From the NCBI GenBank assembly GCA_010094025.1, contig ML991858.1, positions 34,606-98,605 of the forward strand: a stretch of DNA of 64,000 nt, in the 5' to 3' direction. Below, piece by piece: positions 33,299-44,026 of the stretch (its first letter is position 1; each line of letters opens with the position of its first letter). The stretch comes from Viridothelium virens (taxonomy: Eukaryota; Ascomycota; Dothideomycetes; Trypetheliales; Trypetheliaceae). The notes below the pieces were generated by a model. It had not been told where the DNA came from, ran no database searches, and worked only from the letters and a program-made list of their open reading frames with translations. A program made the position numbers and the translations under genes.

Positions 33299-34138
33299 AT
33301 GGAACTGGCTGTCGGAGACATAGGAATCAGCGAATTCCTCTTCCGAGATATCACGCTTCTCGAGTGCAGCGTGCTAATCGCTTCTAGGATTTTAGAGAAA
33401 GATTTACGCACATTCGAGATCGGACCTGACAAAGAGCTATTCTGCATGCCCGCAGCTGTCTTGATTAAACTTTCTCATTACTTCAAAGTCCTTCTGACCG
33501 GTGATTTTGCCGAAGCTACGTCCCAAGATCCGATTTCTCTTCCTGAGGACAGCGTTGCCGCATGGACGCTGTTCAGATACTGGATCTACTACGGTGATGT
33601 CCGCCATGAGAAGAGTCATAAAACTGCATACTGCCACGTTGAGGCTCTTGCCCAGGACCTTGAAGACTTTCTCGATTTGTGGATACTGGCAGATAAAACT
33701 GGGATCAATATTCTTGAAAATCTCGCTACCAGGGAGGTTTGCCATATATTGTATGGATACAGTCTGCAAAAGCGGGTCCTCGATACAAATTATCAAGACA
33801 GTCTATCTCCCGAGGTTCTAATTCCGATGATCGAAACTATACCTCCTGGCTCGCATATTTATACCATTCTGATGGAAGTCGTGGCCGATTCCCTCGTGGC
33901 ATACGACCATGACATATTCGACTATTCAAAGCTACTTTCTAGCAAGGATTTCGTTCAAGGATATACTACAAGGCTCGTGTTCAATCTTCAGTTCGGCACG
34001 CGGTTAGACTTAGCCTTTGATCCTGAAACATATCTTCTACCCGAGGCCTTATCTGACCCTTACTTTGACTGCAAGATAAGACCGTTTCCAGGACTTCATC
34101 TTGCTGAAGAGGCAATAGGTCGGCTTAAGGAACGTTAA
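33299..34138 (+). CDS. BTB/POZ-domain protein
   Basis: This intronless gene encodes 279 aa. Residues 38-130 match the fungal BTB/POZ fold: a first strand (TFEIGPDKELFCMPAAVLIK), SHYFKVLLTGDFAEA, then the LPEDSVAAWTLFRYWIYYGD helix and strand. The usual His of the xHxxxL motif is replaced (FCMPAAVL). A BACK-like helical tail follows (DLWILADKTGINILENLA) and no zinc finger or kelch repeat is present. Such short BTB proteins are numerous in ascomycete genomes; some serve as adaptors of Cul3 ubiquitin ligases, but no partner is evident here. The N-terminal 30 residues are atypical, so the true start could be an internal Met or an unseen upstream exon. Confidence 0.8.
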   Translation: MELAVGDIGISEFLFRDITLLECSVLIASRILEKDLRTFEIGPDKELFCMPAAVLIKLSHYFKVLLTGDFAEATSQDPISLPEDSVAAWTLFRYWIYYGDVRHEKSHKTAYCHVEALAQDLEDFLDLWILADKTGINILENLATREVCHILYGYSLQKRVLDTNYQDSLSPEVLIPMIETIPPGSHIYTILMEVVADSLVAYDHDIFDYSKLLSSKDFVQGYTTRLVFNLQFGTRLDLAFDPETYLLPEALSDPYFDCKIRPFPGLHLAEEAIGRLKER

Positions 34139-35301
34139 TTTCAGATCACCTATCAGTTCTAGAGTTCTCTTCAATGTCCCTTATTGCTTTTCCGTGAATG
34201 TCGAAACAGACTGTGCTGTTGTTTCGGCGAGTCTAACGATACTTGTATCTGGGAACAAATTACAGCAGACGAGAAAGGCCAGAGCTTGCAGCTTACCCTG
34301 AATTAGGGGAAAGGTGATGGATGAGGCCATTTTAAGAAGCGGATTCACAAAATTTACAGACAGCTTCAATGGTGAAGGAGATCGACGACCAAATCTGCAT
34401 GGAGTATTTCACTAGAAACCTTCCTCCCTTAGCTCTAGAAGCGTATTGTTTAAACGATATCAAGTTTTGCTTTGAGTCATTTCGTATCGGCACGAGCTTG
34501 GAATTGCTCCTAGTCTCATGTCTTATTCATCGTATCCCACGTCAAATATAATTCGACTAACCCATCGACTCTGGTCCATAGCATTGCTGTACTAAGAGCT
34601 CTCATACTGCACCGGGATATCTACCTCCGCTTGGGTCAATATCTTTCCCGTCGCCGTCGTTTCATTGACAAGTATCAGGTTCGAAAAGCCCATCACCTGC
34701 ACGCCCTGGTATTGTGGATCTGTCGATAGCCTGGGCCTACTGTCATGAGCCTTCGACTGCTTGCAAACGTCTTCTTCAACCCACCCCACTATACACACTG
34801 CCAGAAGGGTGGAACTCACGAAGTATTATTAGAGGACCCCTGAACCTCAATCACCGCCCCGCTCAAAACTACGCATCACTGACTAATATCAATCTTCAGA
34901 TTCGAAGTCGCCCTCGGTACACCCGACTCGCCCATTCGTCGCGAAGCCTCTTTCTGTCGACTGTCCCTCGGTATCCTTGCCTGGGGTCTAACTTATAGTT
35001 GTACCTAGGTAGAGCAGCTATCTATATGTGTCTCCAATATTTGGTTTACCATTCAGTTGGTTAGGCGGAAGCCAAATTTCAGGAGAAGGAGCTTATTCAT
35101 CAAGTCGCACGCATCACTAATAAGGTTTTTGCCTGACTCACACCAGGGAAACTAGCACTATAAAGCACATGTAAAGGCATCTTCTGGTTTCTCATTCAAA
35201 TACTATGAAACGACTATATCAATCATTCTTCATCTCTCAACAACCCATACTGCATCTCTGGAGCTCTCCTTGAGCCCCTATCATCCTCGACTGACACTAG
35301 A
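34139..35301. other. Intergenic stretch without a supported gene
   Basis: Short frames occur on both strands. One minus-strand frame at 34592-34819 contains hydrophobic strand-like sequence (GVQVMGFSNLILVNETTATG) and could be the last exon of a small gene, but I found no upstream exon. Confidence 0.4.
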
Positions 35302-36300
35302 ATGACGTCCAGAACTTTCCATCCCTTCCCTAGATTGCCGAAAAAGTTGAGGGATGAAATTTGGGCTCTTTCGATTCGGCCCGAACGACCGGGTGCACAC
35401 TTTTTTACCATCTTCAACAGTGACAACTCCGCTGAATTGCTTACTATGCGCCACTATGCACTGCTCCATGAACAGCGCCGCCATTGTAGCCTCGCTGCAC
35501 CTCGACGCAACGTTTTAGACCCCCAAAAGCCGTCATGGACCGACGGAAATCGCTCCACATATTTGATTGACAGTGGGTTATGGGCGGCGTCCCAGGAGTC
35601 GAGAGAAGCGGCAGAGAGACATTTTCAGGTTTTGCAGTGGAGAGCGAAGATGGAGCAGCCTGTTGACGTGGATTATGAAAAACTTTAAGATCTCCCCAAG
35701 GTCCCAGCTGTCGGATCCTTCGCAGCCAACGGCGAGTGGTGGCGATGTACGACATATCCCAGATGTGATCTGTTCTGCCTCCAGCCATCGGACGCCAGCA
35801 CCGTCGAGTGGGAAGCCTTGTGGGTTACTGTACCTATCTTCGATCCCGTTAATGGCTACTATGTCGGACACATTGCCCTCGACTACGATCCAGAATGGTA
35901 TCATGAGCTTCTTCAAAATAATGAAACATGGACGAACCATGGTACGCTTGGATGCGCTATTAGAGCAGCGACCAACCAGGATAATTGGGTGGAGAAATTG
36001 TGGTTTATTGCTTTTCGCATTCGTAGACGTTCGCACGACTGCGCTGCAGTGGAAAAATCGGCAGGATTTCGACACCAGTTCGATGGCAACGGTTGCAGGT
36101 TCACAGAGGTGCAGTATGGCGATCCGGAATGGGACACCGACCAAGAATGCGACATCTTTGAGTTTCTGTACTATGTTGATATCGAGGTGAGCGAATACAT
36201 TCACGAATGCGTTCACATGGACGATAGCGAGGAGCCGATCACCGACCATTACGGGGCGCCCAGCGTCGGTGTCCTGGCGTATGAAGTGGACGCTTCCTGA
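35302..36300 (+). pseudogene. 2EXR-domain protein interrupted by one in-frame stop
   Basis: The frame opens with the 2EXR signature of fungal proteins (FHPFPRLPKKLRDEIWALS), an F-box-like module of unknown function, and continues with family-like segments (GLWAASQESREAAERHF, then GEWWRCTTYPRCDLFCLQP). The two halves, 35302-35688 and 35689-36300, lie in the same frame and are separated only by TAA at 35686-35688. The sequence on both sides of the stop still reads as protein. A 72-nt intron (35629-35700, weak donor GTTTTG, acceptor CCCAAG) could remove the stop in frame and cannot be excluded. Read through, the product is about 331 residues, a normal size. I favour a young nonsense allele or sequencing error over two genes. 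Confidence 0.65.
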
Positions 36301-38149
36301 ATTGGTCCTGATTTCGCGATCTCCAGCAAGAAGGTCAGTGGAAGAGCGAATACCCACGACAGGCCATTCGAACGATGTACATGTTGGAGAGTTTCGGGTG
36401 ATAACTTCGGCTGCTGTGACGCTGATCGGGCACTGGTATCGACATGCAAGACACTTCGGGAGTAGTGGCGGATAAAGGCAATTAGCGATTCGTTAGTGTA
36501 TATGTAAACAAATATCTATTCTCAGATGTAATTTACTACACTACTCTCAGTACCTAACTGCTTTGCGGGCTACTAACCACCGCTGAATACCAGCACTAGA
36601 TGGCTGATAGCCACTGGCCCTGTGAATCAAATATAGTAATGCTCTTCGTAGCAGAGATGGCGTTTGAATGCGACTATTTAGGATGCTTTGGGTTCGCTTA
36701 CCTCTAGTCGTAAGCCACAACTGATTAAAAACAATTTGCCCGATTATCGTCAACGACATTCTAAGTCTATAACCACGGTCTTTAATCTCAACGACACTTT
36801 AAGTAACCAGCACACTACCAATAGCTGTACAGGAAGTTACGTGTAGGGAGCATTTCTAGAAGTCCATAAAAGGACCTTGTCGACCACACAACCTGCAGCA
36901 TCTGCAAAACCTCAGAAACCTCAGAACGTGCTCCATGTACAACCTCTACGCGTCTACATCGAGTGATAAGTGGGGAAGACTAATTGAGTGTATCAAGGGC
37001 CTCTGCCCTCTGCTTTCGCAAATATGCTTCTGAACTTTTCTGAGTTCTATGCGATAAGCTATATCTATGAAATGCTGAAAAACTTGACTTCGAACAGCAC
37101 GATAGGATAACACAAGATTTCGAAAGGGATCATCAAAAGAGAGCGGTATACTCCATCCCTCAGCGACACAACCAAAGAGCATCACTTGTACTATCAAGTT
37201 AATCTTGCCCCCAATCGACGCCCTCGCCCTCGCCTCTCTGTGCGTCAGCTATCACTAATCCTTTTGAATTATCTCATAAGTTAGGCTCCAGATGGCGCAG
37301 GATCTAAGGAAATGAGATTGAGATGGGAGAAGGGCGGTTGCCTAGGAGCGCCAGGCTGGCAGTCGATAGGTTCAGGGAATAAGTTTCACTTGGATACCCG
37401 GGATGAACTTGAGTGGAAAGTGTCACTGGTCATGTAAACCAGCATAATTGAAAGTCATATATGTACAGTAAATGCCTTCAATATAGCATTTTCCGAAGTG
37501 GGCTAACCCAGTGTACCTGCATGCAACTCATTCCCTGAGCCAGGTGGCAGTCACGATAGGCGTACCTGCCACTTTACAAGATGGCCATAGAATCTTGACG
37601 CCACTTAGGTACGTCAAATCTCCTTCTACACACTTCTAAACTCATCGGAATTGGCGCTTATATCATGTTTGTTTTGCTCTAAAGGTCAAAGTATTGATTT
37701 GATATACACGTATAGCTAACAACGATGGAATCTAGATCGATTTCAATAATTAACTCTACTCCGATACCTCACGGGGCTGGGGGGTTCCTCAACTGGTAAT
37801 CAATACAATGTTTGTTCAACCTTACTGTTGTGACCAGGTTGGCCCAGGTTAAGGCGGTGCTAACATCAACCAACAAGGTCATAACAGTAAAGTCGGAATG
37901 ACATTGTATTAATTACCAGTTGAGGAATCCCCCAGCCCCGTGAGGTAGGTAGCTTATGTAAGTCAGCTTCGGAATCACGTAACCATTGGGTACTTTCTTC
38001 TTCAGGGTAGGTTAAAGTTTCAGGAGTGCCTAAGCTAGCTTCGCGAAGTGCTACGGATGTCTACGTAACAAGTTTATCAGCGTCAGGGATCCCTACTTCA
38101 TGGGCAGACGACAGAAGTCGAGAATTCCACCAACGGTGGGTTCGCCTCT
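36301..38149. other. 1.8-kb intergenic region containing a MITE
   Basis: No gene is supported; open frames are under 85 codons and lack motifs. The palindromic element at 37767-37945 is listed separately. The right part includes the 3' end of the F-box gene. Confidence 0.5.
37767..37945. mobile_element. 179-bp palindromic MITE with TA target-site duplication (Tc1/mariner-like)
   Basis: Two arms form a long imperfect inverted repeat. The outer about 45 bp (starting CCTCACGGGGCTGGGGGG on the left) match the right end with two transitions only. The inner arms still pair, for example CTTACTGTTGTGACC with the reverse complement of GGTCATAACAGTAAAG. TA dinucleotides flank both ends (37765-37766 and 37946-37947), as expected for a Tc1/mariner-type insertion. 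There is no coding capacity, so it is a non-autonomous element. The mismatches between the outer arms are G/A or C/T, consistent with ageing or mild RIP. It lies about 200 bp beyond the F-box gene's stop codon. Confidence 0.85.
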
Positions 38150-40718
38150 CTAGAACCACCTCCTCTGCTCCAACTTCTCTTTCCTCCTTTCGGGCTCCAA
38201 CTCCTCCCTAGGCCCCTTGAACCTCAGAATCTCATCGTTAATGCCGATCCTCACGTCAATATCGAAAATGTTACTTGTCGCTGGTTCTGACCCTAGGCTA
38301 AAGCTGGCTCGTACTCTCACCCCACCCTTTCTTCCCTTAGCCGCAGAGCTCAGATGCTTGGCCACCATATCTCTCACCTGCCTCGCGAGCATGTCTGGCG
38401 CATACTTGCTCCGTAGCTGTGCCGCCCAGGCTCCATCTTCTTTCTCATCCCCAGACAATGGCACCAGCGCAGTCGAAGATGAATCTCGAGCATTGAGCCA
38501 ATAGTCGATAATCTCGCGATCCCGCCAGTCATCCTCAAAGAAGGTCAGGATCCACATCGACAGTACAAGCTGGCGAAGCGCATGGAAATGGCGCAAAGGA
38601 TAGAGGAAAGAGTCTGTGATCGCCGTCGGCGAGCCTAGGATTGGCGACCCCTGGTATCCGCAGAACTTGAGCTCTGTCACCGTCGCCGCATGGAGCGATG
38701 CAATCATATGAAGCATTGGCGGTTGCGGACCGGGTCCAAACGTGGGAACATAAGGCTCCTGCGGTGGCTGTAGCGGGCTTGACGCATAGCGCACAACGGT
38801 GTCGATGTCTTCCGCCTCGAGAAATTCGGACGCAGTGAGGAAGTGACCGTCCTCCAGGTGACCGATATCGTTACCATTCTCGCCCCAAGTGTTGCCGAGT
38901 GGAGAGGAGACGCCAATGGAGACGATACGCTGTAAGGGACAGTGACGCAGCGCACGCAGCGTTTCACGGCGTTCGTCCCGCGGGATGCAACCTTCGATTT
39001 TGACGTGGGCGACAGAGCGCATGCGGGAGGCGAAGTGGGTGATGAAGAGGCGGCGACGCTTGCGTTCGGCAAAGGACATGATCCGTTCGTCAACCTGGGA
39101 GTGGGGTTCGCCCTGGTCATTGTAACGGGCATCGATACGCAGGTCGATAATGGAAGTTGAGAGACTGTCGATTATTTGGTCGATGCGATTCCGTGTGTCG
39201 AGTGTCTCTTCGTACTGGGTGAAGAATTGAGCCATGGGCCAGCCGAGACACTTCAGGTTCCGGTGTGCTTCCATGAAGGCCAGGAATGATAGACCCAAGG
39301 TTCCGAACAATGGTACTAAATCGTGGACCAGTACGCCTCGCGTGACTGCGTTACGAAGCTGAAACGCGCGTAGATTTGGGAATCTAAGCCTTGATATATT
39401 CTCTAGAAGAGGCATAAATAAATGACCCTGACGAGCATATTTCTTATATGGATGGGAGACTAGAAAGACCCAGTCGAGGTTCAAGCTTGTCAACGTGGCC
39501 ATTGATCCAGCCAGAAGACTAGCCGCAAACTTTGCTGGGGCATTTTTCGCAGCTCGAAGACGTACCATTTGTCTGTAATTCTGTGCATTGTCCATCCAAA
39601 CAAGGTGTGCCCCCATCCCAGAAGGGTGTGCCTCGGGTAACACTTCCTGGTGGCTTGCGATATAATTGTAACCATCCTCGCTACTTACGAGCTCACTGAT
39701 CCCTGGAAGACTGTCATAGATGCGCGTATCGAAAGCTTTAGAAACGTCGAAGATTGTGCCAGGCCTGATGTAGTAGCCTCCCTCATCTAATCCAGGATCC
39801 AGAAGATCCCGACGATCCGGAACTTCCAAGGGTTTGTTGAACATTGAGATATCATATTCATCATGCAAGGTCGTATAGTACAAACCTCCTTTTCCATCAT
39901 GCATGGCCTGCTCTATACCTCCACGCATGAGTACTTTTCTTGTGGTAGCGTAGATGGGCGTAGGGGCAAGTCGCATACGCCTAAAGCGGACGACTTCCAG
40001 TCCGTCGAAATCGCACTGATCTTGCTCATGTTGGAATATGCCCTCTATGGAGCAATTTTCGAGCCATAGCCTTCTGATAGAGATATTACGAGGTCTATAC
40101 CGATCGAAGAATCCAGTTATTAGCTCAACCGTGAGAAGCCAATGCCCGTATAGAATCCTCAGGGTCTGTACGTTGACTAAGTTCCGAATTGCATGTTTCA
40201 AAAGACAAGCAAGTCGGATATCGGAAGATATAGTTGGACTCTTGAAAGGCATCTTTGGGAGTTCTTGGAAGCTATCCGGTGAAGGAAGGTGGCAGCGGTG
40301 CGTGAGTTCGACGACATGCTTTGCAATATGTGGGTGCCTGACAATCTATCAGTCGGATCAGAGGATTTGAATGTGTACTACTGACTTTGCGAAGATGAGC
40401 AACTTTCTTAGTATTGGAGTGTCATCATGTTCGTCTATGAGTGTCTCATTCTCGGGATCGTCGCCTTCTGTGTAAACTGTGGCGCGATCGTGAGGCGTTC
40501 TACAGTCGACAAGCTCCACAGATTTCCATATTCGTGGAGATGAATGGATATATAATCGTTTGGACACAAGACTTGTCTGGCAAAGGTCTTGCCGAGAAAG
40601 GTATTGGAAAATGCTTGATAAAAGCTCTTCAGGCAGATGCAGTAGCTATTTCGCATCAGTCACTGCTGAGAAAAGCTTGGCGGAGGAAATATACAGTTCC
40701 CGAAGCTTGACTAGCCAT
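38150..40718 (-). CDS. F-box protein, large fungal type
   Basis: F-box proteins recruit substrates to SCF ubiquitin ligases through Skp1. The model is complement(join(38150..40337,40386..40645,40695..40718)), 823 aa. The 24-nt first exon and introns of 49 and 48 nt are chosen because they restore an F-box right after the start: LHLPEELLSSIFQYLSRQDL near residues 10-30, followed by SLVSKRLY. Skipping the 48-nt intron would stop the frame after RKLLIFAK; splicing it continues with HPHIAKHVVELTHRCHLPSP, a phrase I associate with fungal F-box proteins. The remaining about 700 residues show leucine-rich, strand-like segments (ISIRRLWLENC, LTSLNLDWVF, VTELKFCGYQG) suggesting a degenerate LRR-like substrate domain. 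Residues near the end are charged. The substrate is unknown. Confidence 0.82.
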
Positions 40719-40923
40719 CTGACACGCTTCCGTGGCGTAAATCCGGACGCGCTAGATTGACAAGGCGTAAAGGCATCCAATCGACGAAAGTATCTTGTCA
40801 GCCTCACCAGACGTGATGCTAATAAGGAGTATAGTACACGAAGAGTCAGTATTTCAAAAGTTAGGAGAGACGCATGGTGTTTACAAGATTTCTCCTCGTT
40901 TCGGCGGCGAAAATTCACCGTCG

Positions 40924-41356
40924 TCAACCCACCTGGCTAGCTATACATCTCACCGTATCATCATCACTGAATGACGTGAGGTGTTTCGTTGGAACGGGAT
41001 TGGAAGCGGTGAGAATTCTGCCGCCCAGCCAAATCAAGCTAGCACCCTGGCGCGTCTGGGTCAAAGTACCAGATGCTTTGCGTAGTGCCAGACTCACTAA
41101 GAAGAGCCTTATTGACTTCCATCCTATTTTCTTTCCAGTCCCGTACCCACATACCTCCGTATTCAGTGGCGAATCCTGCGAGGCAAACGACGAGCAGGAA
41201 GTCGACGAGAGTCGCGTTATCCAGCGCCCGCCAGGCTCATCGAGGGAGACGGGCACGCTTAAGGCGCACGACAGGTCGCCTCACACCAACTGATGGCAGA
41301 CGTAAGAGGCAGGAGACTGGGTGGGAAGCTATTTGATACCAGATGGTGTCGGTCAT
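40924..41356 (-). CDS. Possible small single-pass membrane protein, three exons
   Basis: This is a tentative model, complement(join(40924..41096,41155..41235,41287..41356)), 107 aa. Two phase-1 introns of 58 nt (GTATGT...CTTCTTAG) and 51 nt (GTGTGA...GATGAG) link a short N-terminus (MTDTIWYQIASH) to one hydrophobic helix (TLVDFLLVVCLAGFATEYG) and a polar tail. The first intron upstream has a weak acceptor. The second looks strong, although leaving it unspliced also gives an open reading to 41050. I know no family for it. Evidence is the helix and splice signals only, so it could be chance. It would be tandem with the F-box gene. Confidence 0.3.
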
Positions 41357-41963
41357 GCCTCCAAAAACAGGACCAGGCCCTGCCCTCCACGGCCGCCATC
41401 CAGTCAATCTTGGCGTCGAATGCACGTTTGCCACCCGCTCCACCCCTCCCAACTTTGTGCCCCAGCTACTCATGCACGAGCTTTTACCGCTCGCAAGTCC
41501 CTGCTGATGCGCTCGGACGCACTTGAAGGCATACTTACAGTTCCTGCATAAAATCCATTCTCATTCGAGCGCCAGCATCGGGCCGCCTGCTTAGAAGATG
41601 CAGCTGCGGTAGCTTCTTTTTCGTCTGCTCTACCCTCGGCCTTGCAAGCAGCAAATCATGTCTCCCTCGGCAACACCGTGGGCCTGGTTCGAGCCCTATC
41701 TACCATCTCTCAGCCTGCTTGGAGCTCACCTGCAAAGGCAAGGTTTGCGCGGGGCACGCAACGTTCCGTCAGCTTTTATTGCAAGCCGAAGCTGTACAAT
41801 GATCGTCACGTCCTTGCCCCGGGTCACATTGGCGTGACGAGACACTGTAGATATATAAGATGATATGATGTCCAGACCAGTCTGGAATCGCCATCGCGTC
41901 TGAAAGTAGGACAGCTAGGGTGATCTTACAGCTCTCGCTCTCTATTCAGCAAGCCCGGCGAGT
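41357..41963. other. Promoter region of the Vps62-like gene
   Basis: A TATATAAG box lies at 41852-41859, about 105 bp before the ATG at 41964, so the start of transcription probably falls near 41885-41900. Short open frames here have no motif. Confidence 0.5.
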
Positions 41964-43027
41964 ATGCGGTCGTTCTCTTCTCTTTCCGTCATCTCCCTCT
42001 TGGGTGCGGCAACCAACGTCATCAGCCAAGCTCCATCTGGTGTACCCTCTTTTGTCACCGAATATGCACCTATCAACTATCTTTATTCGGGAGAAGTCTA
42101 CTTTCCGTCTGATCTCCAAAATCAGCTAAATAATACTACCCCGGAAGTCAACTTCACTGCTGTTCAGGGGGTTCCATCACCCTTGACGCTTGACAATCTG
42201 GATCAGCTCAACAACCTGCCCCCGGCGAACGGTACCAATGTTTACCTCACATCTAACGACAACATTGAGACAAACCCGGCTTGGCTCATCGGTGTTGCTC
42301 CTACCAATAACAAGACCGACGGTGTCACTTCTGCTACAATCGTCGTAAACGATCATGGCAATGGACTCGTAGATGCATTCTACTTTTACTTCTACGCTTT
42401 CAACTATGGCGGCGAGTACGTTGGACAGATTCTAGGTGATCATGTTGGCGACTGGTAAGTGGCGAACCCATGTGGTTAGAGTAACTGGCGAGAGCTAAGA
42501 CATGCAACAGGGAGCATAATATGGTGCGCTTCGAAAACGGGACCCCCTCAGCCGTGTGGTACAGTCAGCACAGCAATGGCGAGGCCTTCACATATGAGGC
42601 TCTGAACAAGACCAACGGTCGACCGATAAACCTTGTCGCCAACGGGACGCACGCTAACTACGCGATTGGCGGCACGCATGATCACACCATCCCAGATCTC
42701 AATCTACCCGAGGGATTCGTCGAGGATTACACCGACTTTGGCGCGATCTGGGATCCGCTACTGAGTGCCTATTACTACTCTTACAATGCAAACACTCAAG
42801 AGTTCTCCGCATACGACGACAGCACGCCGGTCAACTGGCTCAACTTCACCGGACAATGGGGTGATGACCAATATCCAAATAGCGATCCTCGCCAAAAGAG
42901 TCTCCTAGGCCTTGCGTACAAATATACTGGCGGTCCAACCGGCCCAGAGGACAAGCAGCTGAACCGGACGAACATCTGTCCCGATAATGGCGATGCTTGC
43001 ATCGTTAGAACTATGCTTGGACCCTGA
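41964..43027 (+). CDS. Secreted Vps62-like protein
   Basis: The model is join(41964..42454,42511..43027), 335 aa, with a 56-nt intron (GTAAGT...AACAG) that splits the Trp codon of the conserved GDW-EHN motif. The N-terminus is a clean signal peptide (MRSFSSLSVISLLGAATNVISQ). The mature part matches the fungal Vps62/DUF946 family: EYAPINYLYSGEVYFPSD, then a FYFYFYAFNYGG segment, HVGDWEHNMVRFENG, and HANYAIGGTHDHTIP near residue 215. The family name comes from a yeast vacuolar-sorting screen, but most fungal members are secreted and their biochemical role is unknown. Several N-x-S/T sites suggest glycosylation. A TATA box about 105 bp upstream points to regulated expression. The gene is next to the secreted GH5 enzyme. 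Confidence 0.88.
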
Positions 43028-44026
43028 AGATTATCATAATAATGGTATGTTTGGAATGTTTTGGATACAACGACAGCACACGAATGGATAGACAAGTGCA
43101 TGGGAAGGTGAACCGTGGCTCCTTTTAGGCAGATGTCTTACAGTCAACTGACTACAGTACGACTCTGTAGAGTAACATATGTAATAATTAAATTCATGTC
43201 TCCTCTAATCAAATCGTGCGCTAATGCACCCCACAAAGACGACACACAGGAACTGCCGGTTATAGAAAAGTCAGTCTCTGCAAGTGTACCGCCGTTGTCA
43301 GCAGCTGCGTCAACAGTGAGCATGCTAATGTTGTATTTGGCCATTCAGGCGATTGAATTTTCCCAGGCCCTGGATTTAACAGATGAAAACGCCTAAATGC
43401 AGGGTCGGTTGGCGGCGATGATCTACCGCTACTCTAGAGTGCCGCTTCGGTTGCCATCCGTCTCAACTCCACTTTCTACTTTTCACACACCTCCTACTAT
43501 TGGCTTTGATGGCATCAACTTTCCAATTCCACACCCTGTCACTTCGCTGTCCGTTGCTCTTCGCATCTCTTAGCCTTCGATTCAATGCAGCATATTCTGC
43601 TGTATCACTTTTGCATGCTAAGAGGAGGGGTCCTGTCGTTGGATTTCCAGCGCTAGTTGCTCCTTGTAGAATAGCCTGTTTCATCCCCTTCAATTCCGGG
43701 ATCCCGCGGCCGAAAATATATTAATTTGGTCCTCAATGATTGATGGAAACAATAGAATGCCAAGGACAAGAGGTCTAAGCAAGCGTTTCTCCTAAAGCTG
43801 CTCTCTAGTATTCATCCTTCATTTCGTCGGTAGCGGAATCAGCCGTCAGTCCAGATTGGCATCAGTACTGTAAGTACATAATGGAGCAGATTTCTTGCCA
43901 AGGTTTCTTTCTTCCTTCAGCAACCTCTTTTGGCTCCACTGGCTTGAGTGCCGACACTTTCGATTCTTATATATACTATACATTATCTTATTGAGACACT
44001 TGTCTTGCCTCTCTCATTCAGAAAAC
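43028..44026. other. Intergenic region with GH5 promoter
   Basis: A TATATATA-type box occurs at 43967-43980, about 50 bp before the GH5 start codon. Frames at 43115-43396 and 43463-43693 show no family features. Confidence 0.5.

Noticed and set aside
40874-41293. 140-codon plus-strand frame opposite the possible membrane microprotein
   Set aside because: No motif or signal peptide, and poor initiation context; neither strand is strongly supported here.
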